A stretch of DNA of 64,000 bases from Dermabacter sp. p3-SID358 (GTDB lineage: Bacteria; Actinomycetota; Actinomycetes; Actinomycetales; Dermabacteraceae): positions 14,688-78,687 of the forward strand of contig NZ_JALXOZ010000011.1 in assembly GCF_025147465.1 (NCBI RefSeq), in the 5' to 3' direction. A model generated the notes under the pieces. The model was not told the DNA's origin. It made no database searches and worked only from the letters and a program-made list of their open reading frames with translations. Positions within the stretch are counted from its first letter, which is position 1, and every line of letters begins with the position of its first letter. Below, one piece after another: positions 11,352 through 21,584 of the stretch. The position numbers and the translations under genes are program-made.

Positions 11352-11822
11352 CTATCGTGCGTCACGGCGCATGCGGTAGTGCCCGGCGAGCGCAAGCTCA
11401 ACCCAGAGTGCGCCGACGCCGAGGGCGATTCCGGATGCGTCCGCGAGTGCATCAGTGACGTCCGCCGAGCGCGCGGGCATGAACGCTTGGATAACCTCCA
11501 CGGCAACACCCCACAGAATGAGGACCGCGATGAGGGCGAGCAAGCGTCGAACTTGCACGACCCCGAAAACGGTGCCGAGGTGCGCGCGGCCCCGCTCGTG
11601 GGCACCCTGAGTCGGCGTGGACGACCAGGTAAGAACACCTTGGTCCTGAAGCGTCAGGAGTCTCGCAAAAGCCCAGGTGGTGAAGGCAAAAATAAGAACG
11701 TGACCGATCTTGTCGGCACCGGGGAGGCTCACGACGGGTTCAGCGGCGTCGGGAACCCTCGGTACGAAAAATACGGCGTTTGCGAGCGCCGCCACGAGGG
11801 CGAGAAAAGGCGCGGACTTCAT
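11352..11822 (-). CDS. VanZ-like membrane protein
   Basis: This 156-residue protein has about four hydrophobic segments. The family features are DKIGHVLIFAFTTWAFARLL, the helix LIAVLILWGVAVEVIQAFMP, and the typical RSADVTDALADASGIALGVG. VanZ-like proteins are small integral membrane proteins; one member raises teicoplanin resistance, but most have no known role, and resistance should not be inferred here. It is divergent from sbcD across a 42-base spacer, so both promoters must overlap. Confidence 0.83.
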   Translation of the reverse strand: MKSAPFLALVAALANAVFFVPRVPDAAEPVVSLPGADKIGHVLIFAFTTWAFARLLTLQDQGVLTWSSTPTQGAHERGRAHLGTVFGVVQVRRLLALIAVLILWGVAVEVIQAFMPARSADVTDALADASGIALGVGALWVELALAGHYRMRRDAR

Positions 11823-11864
11823 GAGGTGAGTTTAAATGTCCCACCCTCCTTTTAGAGTGAAAGC

Positions 11865-13058
11865 ATGAGAATTCTTCACACGTCGGATTGGCACCTCGGG
11901 CGCACTCTCCACGGCGAGAACCTGCATGTATACCAGCAGGAGTTTCAAGAATTCCTCTTGGCGCAGGTCCGCGAAACCGGTGCGCAGGCGCTCGTGGTTG
12001 CGGGCGACATCTACGATCGCTCGGTCCCTCCCGTCGAAGCGGTCGAGCTTCTCCACACTTCCCTCGCCGCGCTCGCGGAGGAAACCACGGTGATCCTCAC
12101 GCCCGGTAATCACGATTCGGCGGTGCGTCTCGGCTTTGGCTCGAAGCTCATGCGCCCCGGTATCCACATTCTCGCGGATGTCGAGGGCATCGAACACCCG
12201 GTTTCGGTCGCCGATGAGCACGGCGAAGTGCTCTTCTTCGGGCTGCCATTTCTGGACCCGGATATTGCCCGCTACAGCCTTGCACCAGAGGGTGGAGTGC
12301 CGCTCGCGCGCAGTCACGAAAGCGTCATGGCGAACGCGATGAATCGCGTACGCACGAAACTCGAGACACTCGGGCATCCGCGAAGCGTGGTCCTTGCCCA
12401 CACCTTCGTCGCAGGAGGGGACGGTTCGGATTCGGAACGCGATCTGAGCGTAGGCGGCGTCGCTTCCGTTCCGGGGAGCGTGTTTGAAGGAGTCGACTAC
12501 GTCGCCCTTGGCCACCTTCACGGCTGTCAAAACATGAGCGGCCTTGTTCCCGGGGGTCGGCCTGTCGCATGGTACTCGGGAAGCCCTCTCGCGTTTTCGT
12601 TTTCGGAGCGTCACCACACGAAGGCCATTGTGCTCGTGGACATGGATGAATCGGGTGCCGTCGACGTTGAGCGAATCCCCACACCCGTTGGCCGAAAGCT
12701 CGTCGAACTGGAGGGCAGCCTTGCGAGCATCCTCGCGCAGAAAGAAGAGTACGGGCAGGAGTGGATCCACGCGATCGTGCGGGAAGAGTCGCGCCCTGCC
12801 CATCTTCAGCAGACCTTGCGCAGTGCCTTTGAGCACCTGCTTTTCACGGAGTTTCGCTCCACGCGCGATGTGTCGAACACCGAAGCGCCGCTCGTGACGC
12901 GCGAGGCCCCGCCCGCCGAGGTGGTTTCGGAGTTTTTCGACTACCTCACGGGGGCAGAGCCGAACGCCACTCAGCGCGAGATCATTGAGCACGTCCTTGC
13001 CGATGCGCGTGCCCGCGCTAATCTCACCGAGTCGCACTCGCGAAGGAAGGCATCGTGA
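11865..13058 (+). CDS. sbcD: Exonuclease SbcCD, nuclease subunit D
   Basis: This Mre11-type metallophosphoesterase forms a complex with SbcC that cleaves DNA hairpins and blocked ends. All phosphoesterase motifs are present in order: TSDWHLGRTL, VAGDIYDRSVPP, LTPGNHDSAVRLG, VLAHTFVAGG and VALGHLHGCQ. The C-terminal capping domain follows, for 397 residues in all. ATG 11865 matches the family start (MRILHTSDWHLG). The sbcC start is four bases beyond its stop, so translation is coupled. Confidence 0.96.
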   Translation: MRILHTSDWHLGRTLHGENLHVYQQEFQEFLLAQVRETGAQALVVAGDIYDRSVPPVEAVELLHTSLAALAEETTVILTPGNHDSAVRLGFGSKLMRPGIHILADVEGIEHPVSVADEHGEVLFFGLPFLDPDIARYSLAPEGGVPLARSHESVMANAMNRVRTKLETLGHPRSVVLAHTFVAGGDGSDSERDLSVGGVASVPGSVFEGVDYVALGHLHGCQNMSGLVPGGRPVAWYSGSPLAFSFSERHHTKAIVLVDMDESGAVDVERIPTPVGRKLVELEGSLASILAQKEEYGQEWIHAIVREESRPAHLQQTLRSAFEHLLFTEFRSTRDVSNTEAPLVTREAPPAEVVSEFFDYLTGAEPNATQREIIEHVLADARARANLTESHSRRKAS

Positions 13059-13062
13059 GCCG

Positions 13063-16000
13063 ATGAAACTTCATCACCTCAGCTTCGAGGGCATCGGTCC
13101 TTTTAAAGACAGGGTTGACATCGACCTTGATGCGCTCAGTGCGAGCGGTGTGTTCCTTCTCGAAGGGGCCACGGGCTCGGGAAAATCGACCATTATCGAT
13201 GCGATCGTGTTTGCGCTCTACGGTAACGTCGCCGGGGGCGGTTCGAGCGATGCGCGCGTGCGCAGCGACTTCATGCCGAACACGCGTGCGAGCGTCGTGG
13301 ATCTCTTCTTCGAGGTGCCGCGGGGTATCTACCGCGTGCGTCGCACCCCCGCGTACGATCGGGCGCGCCTTCGAGGCACAGGCGCGCCCGTGCATGAAAA
13401 CCAGAGCGCGAAACTCTGGAAGCTCGGTTCCCCCGACGCCCTCGCCGAGGCGATCGAAGGCACCGAGCGCGCCGAGGAAATCGAACCGATCGCGAACCGT
13501 CCCCACGACGTCGGTTCGGAGATTCGCGAACTTCTCGGCCTTACGCACGCGCAGTTCACGCAAACCGTCGTGCTTCCCCAGGGCGAGTTTGCGCGCTTCC
13601 TCAAATGTGACACGAGCGAGCGCAAGGTCGTGCTCGAGCGAATTTTTCAAACCCAGTTTTACGAGCAGATCGAGCAGTCCTTTGGTGAGCTGAGGCGCGA
13701 GGTCCAGCGGGACGTCGATTCATCCAAGGCGGAGCTAGGTGCAGCACTCGAGCGCATGCTCGAAGCGGCCTCGGTAAGCGACGAACAACGAGACCATGCG
13801 CTCACTGATACCAGGGGTTTTACACCCGCCGGCCTCGAGCGCTCCCTCGACATTGGCAGAGAACTCGAAGATGCAGCCGGCGAAGCCCTCGCTCAAGCCG
13901 CGCACGCGCTTACGAAGGCGAAAGCTGCATCGAATGAAGCGGAAGAAGCCGCTAAGGCAGCCTCCGCACATCACGAATTGCTCACTCGCAAGAGCACGCT
14001 CGACGCGCACGAAAAGAAACGTGCAGCGCTCGACGAAGCAGTGCGGGAGGCGAGCGAGAATCTCGCTTCCCACGAGCGTGCCGAGAGGCCGTTCTATGCC
14101 CACGAGCACGAAAAGAGTGCGGCTGAAGCGCTACGCGACACTGCCCTGGCGCTGCCAGAGGCCGAGCGTAGGGATCCTTCGCGATGGGATGCGCTCTTCA
14201 CGAAAGAAAGCGAGCAGGGCGAAGCCGCACTTCGCACGGCAGCCGCGCTCGCGGGACTAGAAAAAGAGGAGGCTGCGCTCCCGAGGTACGCGGCGGAAGC
14301 AAAAGGTGCCAAGCAGAAGGAAGAGCAGGCCACAAACGAGCTGAAAGAGAAAGCGGCCCTTCTCGAGGAACGTCCGGCGGCACGCGAGAAGCTCACGGCG
14401 AAGCTTCGCGAGGCTGGTGAGAGGGCTTCGACTCTCGCTGCGCTCAAAGAAAAGCGAGAGATCCACGCCGCACGTGAGCGCACCGCCGCGGAAGCGCGTG
14501 AGAGCCTCGCGACCCACCGATCGCACATGCAGCGTGAGCGCGACGCACTCGCGGCTCTCAAGCGTGCGAGTGAGGAAGAATCGCTCCTTCGCCGTAAGAG
14601 GATCGACGCGATCGCCTTTGAGCTCGCCGCAAACCTCGAACAAGGCGAGGCGTGCCCCGTGTGCGGCGCGTGCGAGCATCCTGCCCCGGCACATACCGAC
14701 GATGAGCTCGTGAGCGAGGAGCGCATCACGAAGGCCGAGCATGCGCGAATCGCGGCGGAGCAGCGTCTGAGCGAAGCGCGCTCGGCAGCGGCGGCCACGA
14801 AGGCACTCCATATCGATGCGCTCGAACGCGCGTGGGGCGAGAGCGTCGAGGGTGATCTCGCTCGGTTCCAGGAGGGTCTGCCCGCGCTGATCGAACGCCT
14901 CACAAACGAAGGCGCGGCCCTCGCGCTCGAAGAACATGCCGCTCGTGAAGCCGAGGGCGCGCGTGAAAGCCTGAGCACCGAGATTTCGCAATTCGATGAG
15001 CGCACGCGCGCACTTGAGAGAGAGGCGCAAGAAAGCACAGTCACCGCGGAACGTGCGGCCCTCGAAGCTCGGCACCTTGCCAAAAATCTTGCGGAGACCC
15101 GCGCGGCGATCGCCGCCGAACTCAAGAAACACGAAGGCGCCCATGAAACTCTCGCGTCGCTGCGCTCCTCGCTCCTCTCCAAGGGGGAGGGCGCTCGCGC
15201 GCACGCACGCCGCCTCGAGAAAGCTCTCGACGCGCAAAATGCGCACACACAAGCGAAAGCTCGCCTCGCCGAAGCGCTCGAAGCGAGCGGCCTCGAGAGC
15301 GTCGAGGACGTGGCGCGGGCGCGTCTCGAACCCGCACAAAAGCAGGCGCTTGAGGGAATCGTGCGCGAGTACGCCTCGCTTACGGCACTCATTGAGGAAG
15401 CCCGCAAGGATGAGCGCCTTAGGGACATCGAGGCGAGTGAGGAGGCACGCCAAGCGGCGGCGGAGGCCCTCGACGTCACCGCTAAGCATGTGCGCGATGC
15501 GCGCGAGGCCCACACCGAAGCCGCGGGAGAGCACGCGACGCGAGCGAAGGTGCTTGAGCGGGTCAAGCACGCGCGTACGGACTTCATGACTCGCGCCGCA
15601 GCGCACGAGAAACGTTCTGCACGCCAAAGCGAGGTGCTGCACCTCGCGAACATCGCGACGGGAAACTCGGGTGACACTCGAGCCCGGCTCACGCTTTCGA
15701 CCTTCGCGGTCATGCGCCGCTTCGAAAAAGTCATCGAGGCCGCAAACGCGCGCCTTTCGGCCCTTTCCGGCGGAATCTACGAAATCCGCCTCGAGCGTCC
15801 CGAGAAAGCTGGTCGCAAACAGGTTGGGCTCGACCTGGAAATATTCGATCTTCGCAACGACTCGTTCCGCTCGCCCTCAACCCTCTCGGGAGGCGAAACG
15901 TTCTATGTTTCCCTCGCTCTTGCCCTCGGTCTCGCCGACATCGTGAGCGGGGAAAACGGCGGCGTACAGATGAACACCCTCTTCATCGACGAAGGGTTCG

Positions 16001-16203
16001 GCACGCTTGACCAGGAAAAGCTCGAGGAGGTGATCACTGAGATTCGGGCGCTCGCTTCCCACGGTCGCACGGTTGGGATCATCTCCCACGTCGCGGAACT
16101 CAAAACGCAAATCGCGGAAAAGATCCACGTGGAAAGAAAGTCTGACGGTACTTCGCGTATCACCGTGAGTACGGGGCCCGCGAGGATTACGCAATTCTCC
16201 TAA
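13063..16203 (+). CDS. sbcC: Exonuclease SbcCD, ATPase subunit C
   Basis: This Rad50-like SMC-family ATPase has 1046 residues. Walker A is LLEGATGSGKSTIIDAIVFA near residue 35. Long Ala/Glu/Arg-rich coiled coils run on each side of a zinc hook, CPVCGACEHP, at about residue 531. The C-terminal head has the signature STLSGGETFYVSLALALG and Walker B NTLFIDEGFGTLD. ATG 13063 is chosen because the family alignment (MKLHHLSFEGIGPFKDRV) begins there; the frame is open further upstream inside sbcD. The AT-poor coiled-coil region produces long spurious open frames on the other strand. Confidence 0.96.
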   Translation: MKLHHLSFEGIGPFKDRVDIDLDALSASGVFLLEGATGSGKSTIIDAIVFALYGNVAGGGSSDARVRSDFMPNTRASVVDLFFEVPRGIYRVRRTPAYDRARLRGTGAPVHENQSAKLWKLGSPDALAEAIEGTERAEEIEPIANRPHDVGSEIRELLGLTHAQFTQTVVLPQGEFARFLKCDTSERKVVLERIFQTQFYEQIEQSFGELRREVQRDVDSSKAELGAALERMLEAASVSDEQRDHALTDTRGFTPAGLERSLDIGRELEDAAGEALAQAAHALTKAKAASNEAEEAAKAASAHHELLTRKSTLDAHEKKRAALDEAVREASENLASHERAERPFYAHEHEKSAAEALRDTALALPEAERRDPSRWDALFTKESEQGEAALRTAAALAGLEKEEAALPRYAAEAKGAKQKEEQATNELKEKAALLEERPAAREKLTAKLREAGERASTLAALKEKREIHAARERTAAEARESLATHRSHMQRERDALAALKRASEEESLLRRKRIDAIAFELAANLEQGEACPVCGACEHPAPAHTDDELVSEERITKAEHARIAAEQRLSEARSAAAATKALHIDALERAWGESVEGDLARFQEGLPALIERLTNEGAALALEEHAAREAEGARESLSTEISQFDERTRALEREAQESTVTAERAALEARHLAKNLAETRAAIAAELKKHEGAHETLASLRSSLLSKGEGARAHARRLEKALDAQNAHTQAKARLAEALEASGLESVEDVARARLEPAQKQALEGIVREYASLTALIEEARKDERLRDIEASEEARQAAAEALDVTAKHVRDAREAHTEAAGEHATRAKVLERVKHARTDFMTRAAAHEKRSARQSEVLHLANIATGNSGDTRARLTLSTFAVMRRFEKVIEAANARLSALSGGIYEIRLERPEKAGRKQVGLDLEIFDLRNDSFRSPSTLSGGETFYVSLALALGLADIVSGENGGVQMNTLFIDEGFGTLDQEKLEEVITEIRALASHGRTVGIISHVAELKTQIAEKIHVERKSDGTSRITVSTGPARITQFS

Positions 16204-16266
16204 ACTGAAGTTTCTACTCGCGACGAGCACCCTGACCTTTGACCGCCACGCACCGAGGAGAGCACA

Positions 16267-16773
16267 GTGCCCGTGGACATCATCGTCACCATCATCGCCG
16301 CGCTTTGCTTCGCGGTGGGCATCACGGGCATCGTGCTGCCTGTGCTTCCCGGTTCCTTCCTGATCCTCGTGGGGATGCTTGTGTGGGCCATCGGGATCGG
16401 CGGTTGGACGGGCTGGATCGCGTTCGCGCTCGTCGCGCTCTTCTCGATCGCGGGTATGACCAGTAGCTACGTGCTTACAGGCCGTAAACTCAAGCAGAGC
16501 GAAGTGCCCACGTGGGCGATCTTCGTCGCGATCGGATGTGCGGTCCTCGGGCTTTTCCTTATCCCCGGCCCGGGCTTGCTCATCGGCTTCATTCTCGGTT
16601 TTTTCCTCGTGGAGCTGAGCCGTAAGCGTGAATTTCAGGAGGCGCTCAATTCGACGCTCTCAACCATGAAAACCCTCGGGATTGGCATTCTCGTGGAGCT
16701 CTTGCTTGCGATGGCGAGCGGAACCGTGTTCATCGTTGCGCTTGGCATTCATCTCTTCTCGAGGGCGGGCTAA
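16267..16773 (+). CDS. DUF456 membrane protein
   Basis: This 168-residue protein has four to five membrane segments and the DUF456 pattern: GITGIVLPVLPGSFLILVGM, WAIGIGGWTGWIAFALVALF, and the glycine-rich helix IPGPGLLIGFILGFFLVELS. The function of the family is unknown. GTG 16267 has GAGGAG upstream. The ABC exporter gene begins five bases after its stop, so it is probably part of that operon and might assist export, which is an inference. Confidence 0.85.
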   Translation: MPVDIIVTIIAALCFAVGITGIVLPVLPGSFLILVGMLVWAIGIGGWTGWIAFALVALFSIAGMTSSYVLTGRKLKQSEVPTWAIFVAIGCAVLGLFLIPGPGLLIGFILGFFLVELSRKREFQEALNSTLSTMKTLGIGILVELLLAMASGTVFIVALGIHLFSRAG

Positions 16774-16778
16774 CTCTC

Positions 16779-18866
16779 ATGAAGGCGAGCGCAGTGAAGG
16801 CCCGGCAGGTGTCGGAATCCCGCCCAAACCCTGTGGATGCACGCGAGGCCGCAAAGCTGTGGCCGGGCCTGAAGCGGCTTTTCCGCCTCACGTGGATGGC
16901 GAAGCAGTACTTCCTCGTCGCGATCGCGGGCGGTATTTGCTACGCGCTCTTGCAGATCCTTACGAGCTCCCTCATCGGCGAGGCCACCGAAAAGGCGATC
17001 GTGCCGAGCTTCGCGCAAGGCAAGGTCGTTGTGGGCGCAACCTGGACTCTCGCGGCAGCGCTCGTGGGTGTCGCGGTCTTGCGCGCCGCGACGATCGTGG
17101 GGCGCCGTGCCTTCACCTCCTTTGGGATGTATGAGCTGCACTGGCAGTTCCGCACGAAACTCCTTCGAGTCTTCTCCCAAACCCCGCTCCAGTGGCACCG
17201 CAATCGCTCGACCGGCACGCTGCTCTCCGCCGTGTATGCCGATACGGAAGCCGCCGTTCAAGCGATCATCTCGTGGGCCTATGCCCTCTCGACGGGCGTC
17301 ATGGTCATCTACGTGACCGTCATGGTTGCCCTCATCGACTGGGTCATGTTGAGCGTCCTTGTGCTTGTGTTTGGCCTGCTCATTGGGCTCAACCTCGTGT
17401 TCCAAACGATGATCACTCCCGTGGTCATCCGCATGCAAGAGCTGCGCGCGGAGGTTTCCGACATCGCCCATGAGAGCTTTGACGGTGGCAACGTCGTCAA
17501 GGCGCTCGGGCGCGAAGACGACGAGGACGAGCGTTTCGGAACCGCCTCGGAGGAGCTGCGCGATGTCGGCATCAAGTTCGGGTACTTGCGTGGCTGGTTC
17601 GACCCGCTCATCGATGCCCTCCCCAATATCGGGATCATTCTTTTCGCGCTCCTCGGTGCGTGGCGCATGAGCGAAGGGCACCTGACAACAGGCGAGCTCG
17701 TGCAAGTCTCGTACCTCTTCACGCTCATGGCGGTACCGATTCGTTCCTTTGGTTGGGTTCTCGGGAATCTCTCGCGTACGGTCGTGGGCACCGATCGCGT
17801 TGAAGCGATCGTGAACACCGAAACCGATCAGCACCGCGGAACTGATGAGGTTGAGAAAATCGCCGCCCCCGCGCGCCTCGTATTCGAGAACGTGAGCCTC
17901 GAATACGACGACGAGGCCGGGCGCGCAAGCTCGAGTGACCCAGCGCTTCACGACGTGAGCTTCGCGGCGGATCCGGAAGAGGGCTCGCGGGTTCTCGCCG
18001 TTGTGGGATCGACAGGCAGTGGGAAGTCGACCCTCACGCTGCTCGCGTCGCGCTTGCTCGACCCCACGAAAGGGAGAATTCTCCTCGACGGCCACGACAT
18101 GCAGGCGCTTTCCACCGAATCGCTCCACAGCTCCGTTGCGCTCGCCCTCCAGCAGGCATTCATCTTCGATGAATCTGTGCGGGAAAACATTGCGCTCGGC
18201 GGGACCTTCACTGATGAACAGATTTGGCGGGCCCTCGAGATCGCGCAGGCTCGCGAGTTCGTGGAAGGTCTCGGCGAGGGGCTCGAGACCGTGCTCGGTG
18301 AGCGAGGCGGCTCCCTCTCGGGAGGGCAACGCCAGCGTCTCGCTCTCGCGCGTGCCCTCGTACGAGAGCCGCGCCTGCTCATCCTCGACGACGCGACCTC
18401 GGCGTGCGACCCCGCGATCGAGGCGGCGATCCTACATGGCATTCGCACACACATGACAAGCTCGACCCTGCTCGTCGTGGCCTATAGAAAATCGACGATC
18501 TCGATTGCCGATCGCGTCGTGTTCATGAGCGGCGGGACCGTCAAAGGAATCGGCACGCACGAAGAACTCAGTGCGAGCGATCCCGAATACTCGTCGCTCG
18601 TGAACGCCTACGATGAGGCGGCGATTGCCCACAATCTTCTCGAAACGGACAACGGCCCGAGGCGCGGGGGAGGCCACTACAACATGGGCACGAAGACCGA
18701 TGCCGATCGCGAGGCCCGCCTCGCGAACGAAAAGCGCGCAACGACGGGCACCATTCCCGCGGTCGATCCCTACCAGCTCGGGGAGAGCACGGGACTCGAA
18801 ACCGGGCAGATCCCCGCCCTGAGTGAAGACGATTTGCGCGAAGATGATGGGGGAGGTGCGACATGA
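16779..18866 (+). CDS. ABC exporter half-transporter, degenerate-site subunit (pair 1)
   Basis: This 695-residue half-transporter has an N-terminal six-helix domain and a C-terminal ATPase. Walker A is VVGSTGSGKSTLTLLASRLL near residue 408 and the signature is LSGGQRQRLALARALV near 512. Walker B is LLILDDATSACDP, with Asp where the catalytic Glu normally stands. The switch histidine is replaced by Tyr (VVAYRKSTI, about 567). These changes mark the subunit carrying the inactive ATP site of a heterodimeric exporter. The partner starts four bases before its stop (ATGA overlap). A hydrophilic tail of about 90 residues follows the ATPase. The substrate cannot be told: lipid, peptide or drug are all possible. 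Confidence 0.9.
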   Translation: MKASAVKARQVSESRPNPVDAREAAKLWPGLKRLFRLTWMAKQYFLVAIAGGICYALLQILTSSLIGEATEKAIVPSFAQGKVVVGATWTLAAALVGVAVLRAATIVGRRAFTSFGMYELHWQFRTKLLRVFSQTPLQWHRNRSTGTLLSAVYADTEAAVQAIISWAYALSTGVMVIYVTVMVALIDWVMLSVLVLVFGLLIGLNLVFQTMITPVVIRMQELRAEVSDIAHESFDGGNVVKALGREDDEDERFGTASEELRDVGIKFGYLRGWFDPLIDALPNIGIILFALLGAWRMSEGHLTTGELVQVSYLFTLMAVPIRSFGWVLGNLSRTVVGTDRVEAIVNTETDQHRGTDEVEKIAAPARLVFENVSLEYDDEAGRASSSDPALHDVSFAADPEEGSRVLAVVGSTGSGKSTLTLLASRLLDPTKGRILLDGHDMQALSTESLHSSVALALQQAFIFDESVRENIALGGTFTDEQIWRALEIAQAREFVEGLGEGLETVLGERGGSLSGGQRQRLALARALVREPRLLILDDATSACDPAIEAAILHGIRTHMTSSTLLVVAYRKSTISIADRVVFMSGGTVKGIGTHEELSASDPEYSSLVNAYDEAAIAHNLLETDNGPRRGGGHYNMGTKTDADREARLANEKRATTGTIPAVDPYQLGESTGLETGQIPALSEDDLREDDGGGAT

Positions 18867-20704
18867 GTAGCTCGAGCCTCACGCGGAAAGCGACGAACGA
18901 AAGTTCGCTTTCGATCATCAAACGCGGCTTCTCCATCACTCCCGAGATCAAGAACGGCCTGTGGTTCACGATCCTCCTTGCGGTGCTCGCCACCGTCGGA
19001 AAAATCGTGGTACCTATTGCTGTCCAGTCAGTGATCGACGATGGCATTCTCGCCAAAGGCGAGCCGGATTTCGGGCTCATCGGCCTCATCTCGGGCGTTT
19101 CGATCCTTGTTCTCACCCTCACGATGATCGCGAACATCTGGATGAACAGGCGCCTCTTTAGAGCTTCGGAAACGGCCCTAGCGGTGCTGCGCACGCGCGC
19201 CTTTCGCCACATTCACGACCTCTCCCTCCTCACCCAGGGCACCGAGAAGCGCGGATCGCTCGTCTCGCGCGTGACGAGTGATATTGACACGGTCGCGCAG
19301 TTCATTTCGTTTGGCGGAATCACCCTCGTGATACAGGCGCTGCAGCTTGTGCTCGCGACCGCCGTCATGCTCGTGTACTCGCCCGTGCTGTGCCTGCTCG
19401 TGTGGATCTGCTACCTTCCTGCGCTGTTCCTCATTCGCACGCTCACCGCGATGATCCGCACGCGCTTCCAAAGGATCCGCGCCCGCACGGGCGACATGCT
19501 TGGAACGATCTCCGAATCTCTCGTAGGGGCTGCGACGCTGCGGGCCTACGGCGTTCAAGAGCGCAGCGAGAAGAAGAGCCTCAAGGCCGTGAGGGACGTG
19601 CGCGATGCAAGCTTCGCAGTGCAGACCCCGCAAGCGGGAACGATGGTGCTTTCCGAAATGGGCGACGGCATCACGACCGCCGCCGTGATCGTCGCGGGCA
19701 TTTACCTCGGCACGGGGTTCGATATCCTCACGGCAGGCCAGCTCGTCGCATTCCTCTTCCTTATTTCGCTGTTCTCGGCGCCCGTGCGCATGCTCATTGA
19801 AATGCTCAATGAAGCGCAGAACGCGGTCGCTGGATGGGGGCGTGTGCTCGGCGTTCTCGACACGCCCGCCGACGTTGCCGATCCCGGTGGCAAAATCGAC
19901 CCGTTCACGGGGGAGCGTACCGCCCCTGTCGAGGGCGCGCGGCCCATCCCCGCGGGGCCCATTGGATTCACGGTGCGGAACGTCCGCTACACCTACCCGA
20001 ATGGGCCCGAGGTTCTCCACGGCCTTACTCTTGATATCCCCGCGCGCTCGCACGTGGCGATCGTTGGTGAAACCGGCTCTGGCAAAACAACCTTCGTCAA
20101 GCTCCTCACGCGCATGATGGACCCGACCTCAGGTGAAATCTTCGCGGGCGGCGTCCCCGTGCACAAGGTGCCGTTCTCGTCGCTTCGCTCCCGAGTCGTT
20201 CTCGTTCCGCAAGAGGGTTTCCTTTTCGATTCGACCGTGCGGCACAACCTCGCGTTCGGAAGGCCCGACGCTACCGACGCCGACATCGAACGTGCGCTTG
20301 ATGAGCTGGGCCACGGCCACTGGCTCGAGACGCTTCCCGCGGGTCTCGATACGAGCGTTGGCCAGCGAGGCGAAGCACTCAGTGCGGGGGAGCGCCAGCT
20401 CGTGTCCCTCGCGCGCGCCTATCTCATGGATCCCGACGTGATCGTTCTCGACGAAGCAACCTCGGCAGTTGATCCAGCCGCCGATGTGCGCCTCCAGGCC
20501 GCCATCGAAGGTCTTTCGCGCGGCCGCACGACCATCACGATCGCGCACCGTCTCTCGACGGCGGAGCGTGCAGATTCGATCATCGTTCTCGACAAAGGCC
20601 GCCTCGCCGAGCACGGTACCCACGACGAGATCGTTGGCCTCGAAAACGGCATCTACGCGCGCTTGCACCACTCGTGGGTCGCGCACCGCAATGCGAAGCG
20701 GTAG
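18863..20704 (+). CDS. ABC exporter half-transporter, catalytic subunit (pair 1)
   Basis: This 613-residue half-transporter is the partner of the preceding gene. The ATPase has Walker A IVGETGSGKTTFVKLLTRM (about residue 400). The signature is non-canonical, LSAGERQLVSLARAYL (about 505). Walker B is VIVLDEATSAVDP with the catalytic Glu, and the H-loop is normal, TIAHRLST. The canonical Walker B here pairs with the good LSGGQ signature of the partner, while its own SAGE signature faces the partner's Asp site. This is the known asymmetric arrangement of TM287/288-type exporters. Confidence 0.9.
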   Translation: MSSSSLTRKATNESSLSIIKRGFSITPEIKNGLWFTILLAVLATVGKIVVPIAVQSVIDDGILAKGEPDFGLIGLISGVSILVLTLTMIANIWMNRRLFRASETALAVLRTRAFRHIHDLSLLTQGTEKRGSLVSRVTSDIDTVAQFISFGGITLVIQALQLVLATAVMLVYSPVLCLLVWICYLPALFLIRTLTAMIRTRFQRIRARTGDMLGTISESLVGAATLRAYGVQERSEKKSLKAVRDVRDASFAVQTPQAGTMVLSEMGDGITTAAVIVAGIYLGTGFDILTAGQLVAFLFLISLFSAPVRMLIEMLNEAQNAVAGWGRVLGVLDTPADVADPGGKIDPFTGERTAPVEGARPIPAGPIGFTVRNVRYTYPNGPEVLHGLTLDIPARSHVAIVGETGSGKTTFVKLLTRMMDPTSGEIFAGGVPVHKVPFSSLRSRVVLVPQEGFLFDSTVRHNLAFGRPDATDADIERALDELGHGHWLETLPAGLDTSVGQRGEALSAGERQLVSLARAYLMDPDVIVLDEATSAVDPAADVRLQAAIEGLSRGRTTITIAHRLSTAERADSIIVLDKGRLAEHGTHDEIVGLENGIYARLHHSWVAHRNAKR

Positions 20705-20726
20705 CGCACCGCTAGGGTGAGCACTC

Positions 20727-21584
20727 GTGAACACTGACGACAGGCGCCGCAGCTCCGGGCCGATTCCGAACATCTCGCGCCGCGATGAGCCGAGGTATGG
20801 TTCGCGGGAGCGCAAGGAAGAACTCGCGAAGGGATTTTTAGGCGCGGGTGTCGGCTACGACGAATTGCGACCGGGATACCCCAAAGGGGCGCTCGACGTG
20901 ATGCTGGCAGCCGTCGGAACCGCCGCACGCCCCCGGGTCGTTGACCTAGGGGCCGGAACCGGGAAGCTCTCGCTCGCTCTCGCTGAGCGAGGCTGTCGCG
21001 TCACTGCGCTCGATGCGAGCGAGACCATGCTCGAGGTGGCGCGGGAGAAGGCCGCGGAAATCGGAGTAGGGGAGCGGCTCGAGGCGCGCGTGGCGCCTGC
21101 TGAGGCCACGGGCCTCGAGACACAAAGTGCGGATATCGTGACCGCCGCGCAAGCGTGGCATTGGTTCGAGCGAGATGCGGTGAGCGCCGAAGCGGCAAGA
21201 ATCCTCGCGCCAGGGGGAGTGCTCGCACTCGTGTGGAACACGCTCGATGTGAGCATCCCCTGGGTGCACCGGTATTCGCGGATCGCCCACGCGGGCGACG
21301 TGCAGCGCGAGGGATTTCTCCCCGACGTGGGTGAGGGGCTCGAGCTCGTCGAGCGGCACGTCGAGCACTGGTTGGATGCGCGCCCCACGTGGGATTTCGT
21401 GCGCCTCGCGAGCACGCGCAGCTATTACCTCACGGCTTCGGACAAGACCCGGGCGAAGGTACTCGACAACCTCGATTGGTACCTCCACGAGCACCTCGGA
21501 CACGAACCCGGCCGGGAAATGGCGATGCCATATCGCACCGACCTCTTCCTCTACCGGATCGAGGGTCGCGAAAAGTCGACCTAG
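20727..21584 (+). CDS. Class I SAM-dependent methyltransferase
   Basis: This 285-residue protein has the SAM-binding motif I VVDLGAGTGKLSLALAERG (about residue 72), motif II VTALDASETML, and the later ADIVTAAQAWHWFERDA, which is typical of the Methyltransf_11 group. No membrane segment is present and the substrate is unknown. The start is GTG 20727, 22 bases after the exporter operon, and may be co-transcribed with it. Its end overlaps the convergent DUF6318-type gene by four bases. Confidence 0.87.
   Translation: MNTDDRRRSSGPIPNISRRDEPRYGSRERKEELAKGFLGAGVGYDELRPGYPKGALDVMLAAVGTAARPRVVDLGAGTGKLSLALAERGCRVTALDASETMLEVAREKAAEIGVGERLEARVAPAEATGLETQSADIVTAAQAWHWFERDAVSAEAARILAPGGVLALVWNTLDVSIPWVHRYSRIAHAGDVQREGFLPDVGEGLELVERHVEHWLDARPTWDFVRLASTRSYYLTASDKTRAKVLDNLDWYLHEHLGHEPGREMAMPYRTDLFLYRIEGREKST

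Noticed and set aside
11352..11822. Glycopeptide resistance from the VanZ-like gene
   Set aside because: No other van genes are present. VanZ-like proteins are widespread in sensitive bacteria.
14094..15734. Long open frames opposite sbcC
   Set aside because: They are shadows of the Ala/Glu/Arg-rich coiled coil, giving Ser/Arg/Ala-rich nonsense without motifs.
20890..20920. A right arm of family B in the methyltransferase gene (LAAVGT)
   Set aside because: The residues fit the normal stretch before SAM motif I and the left arm is missing.
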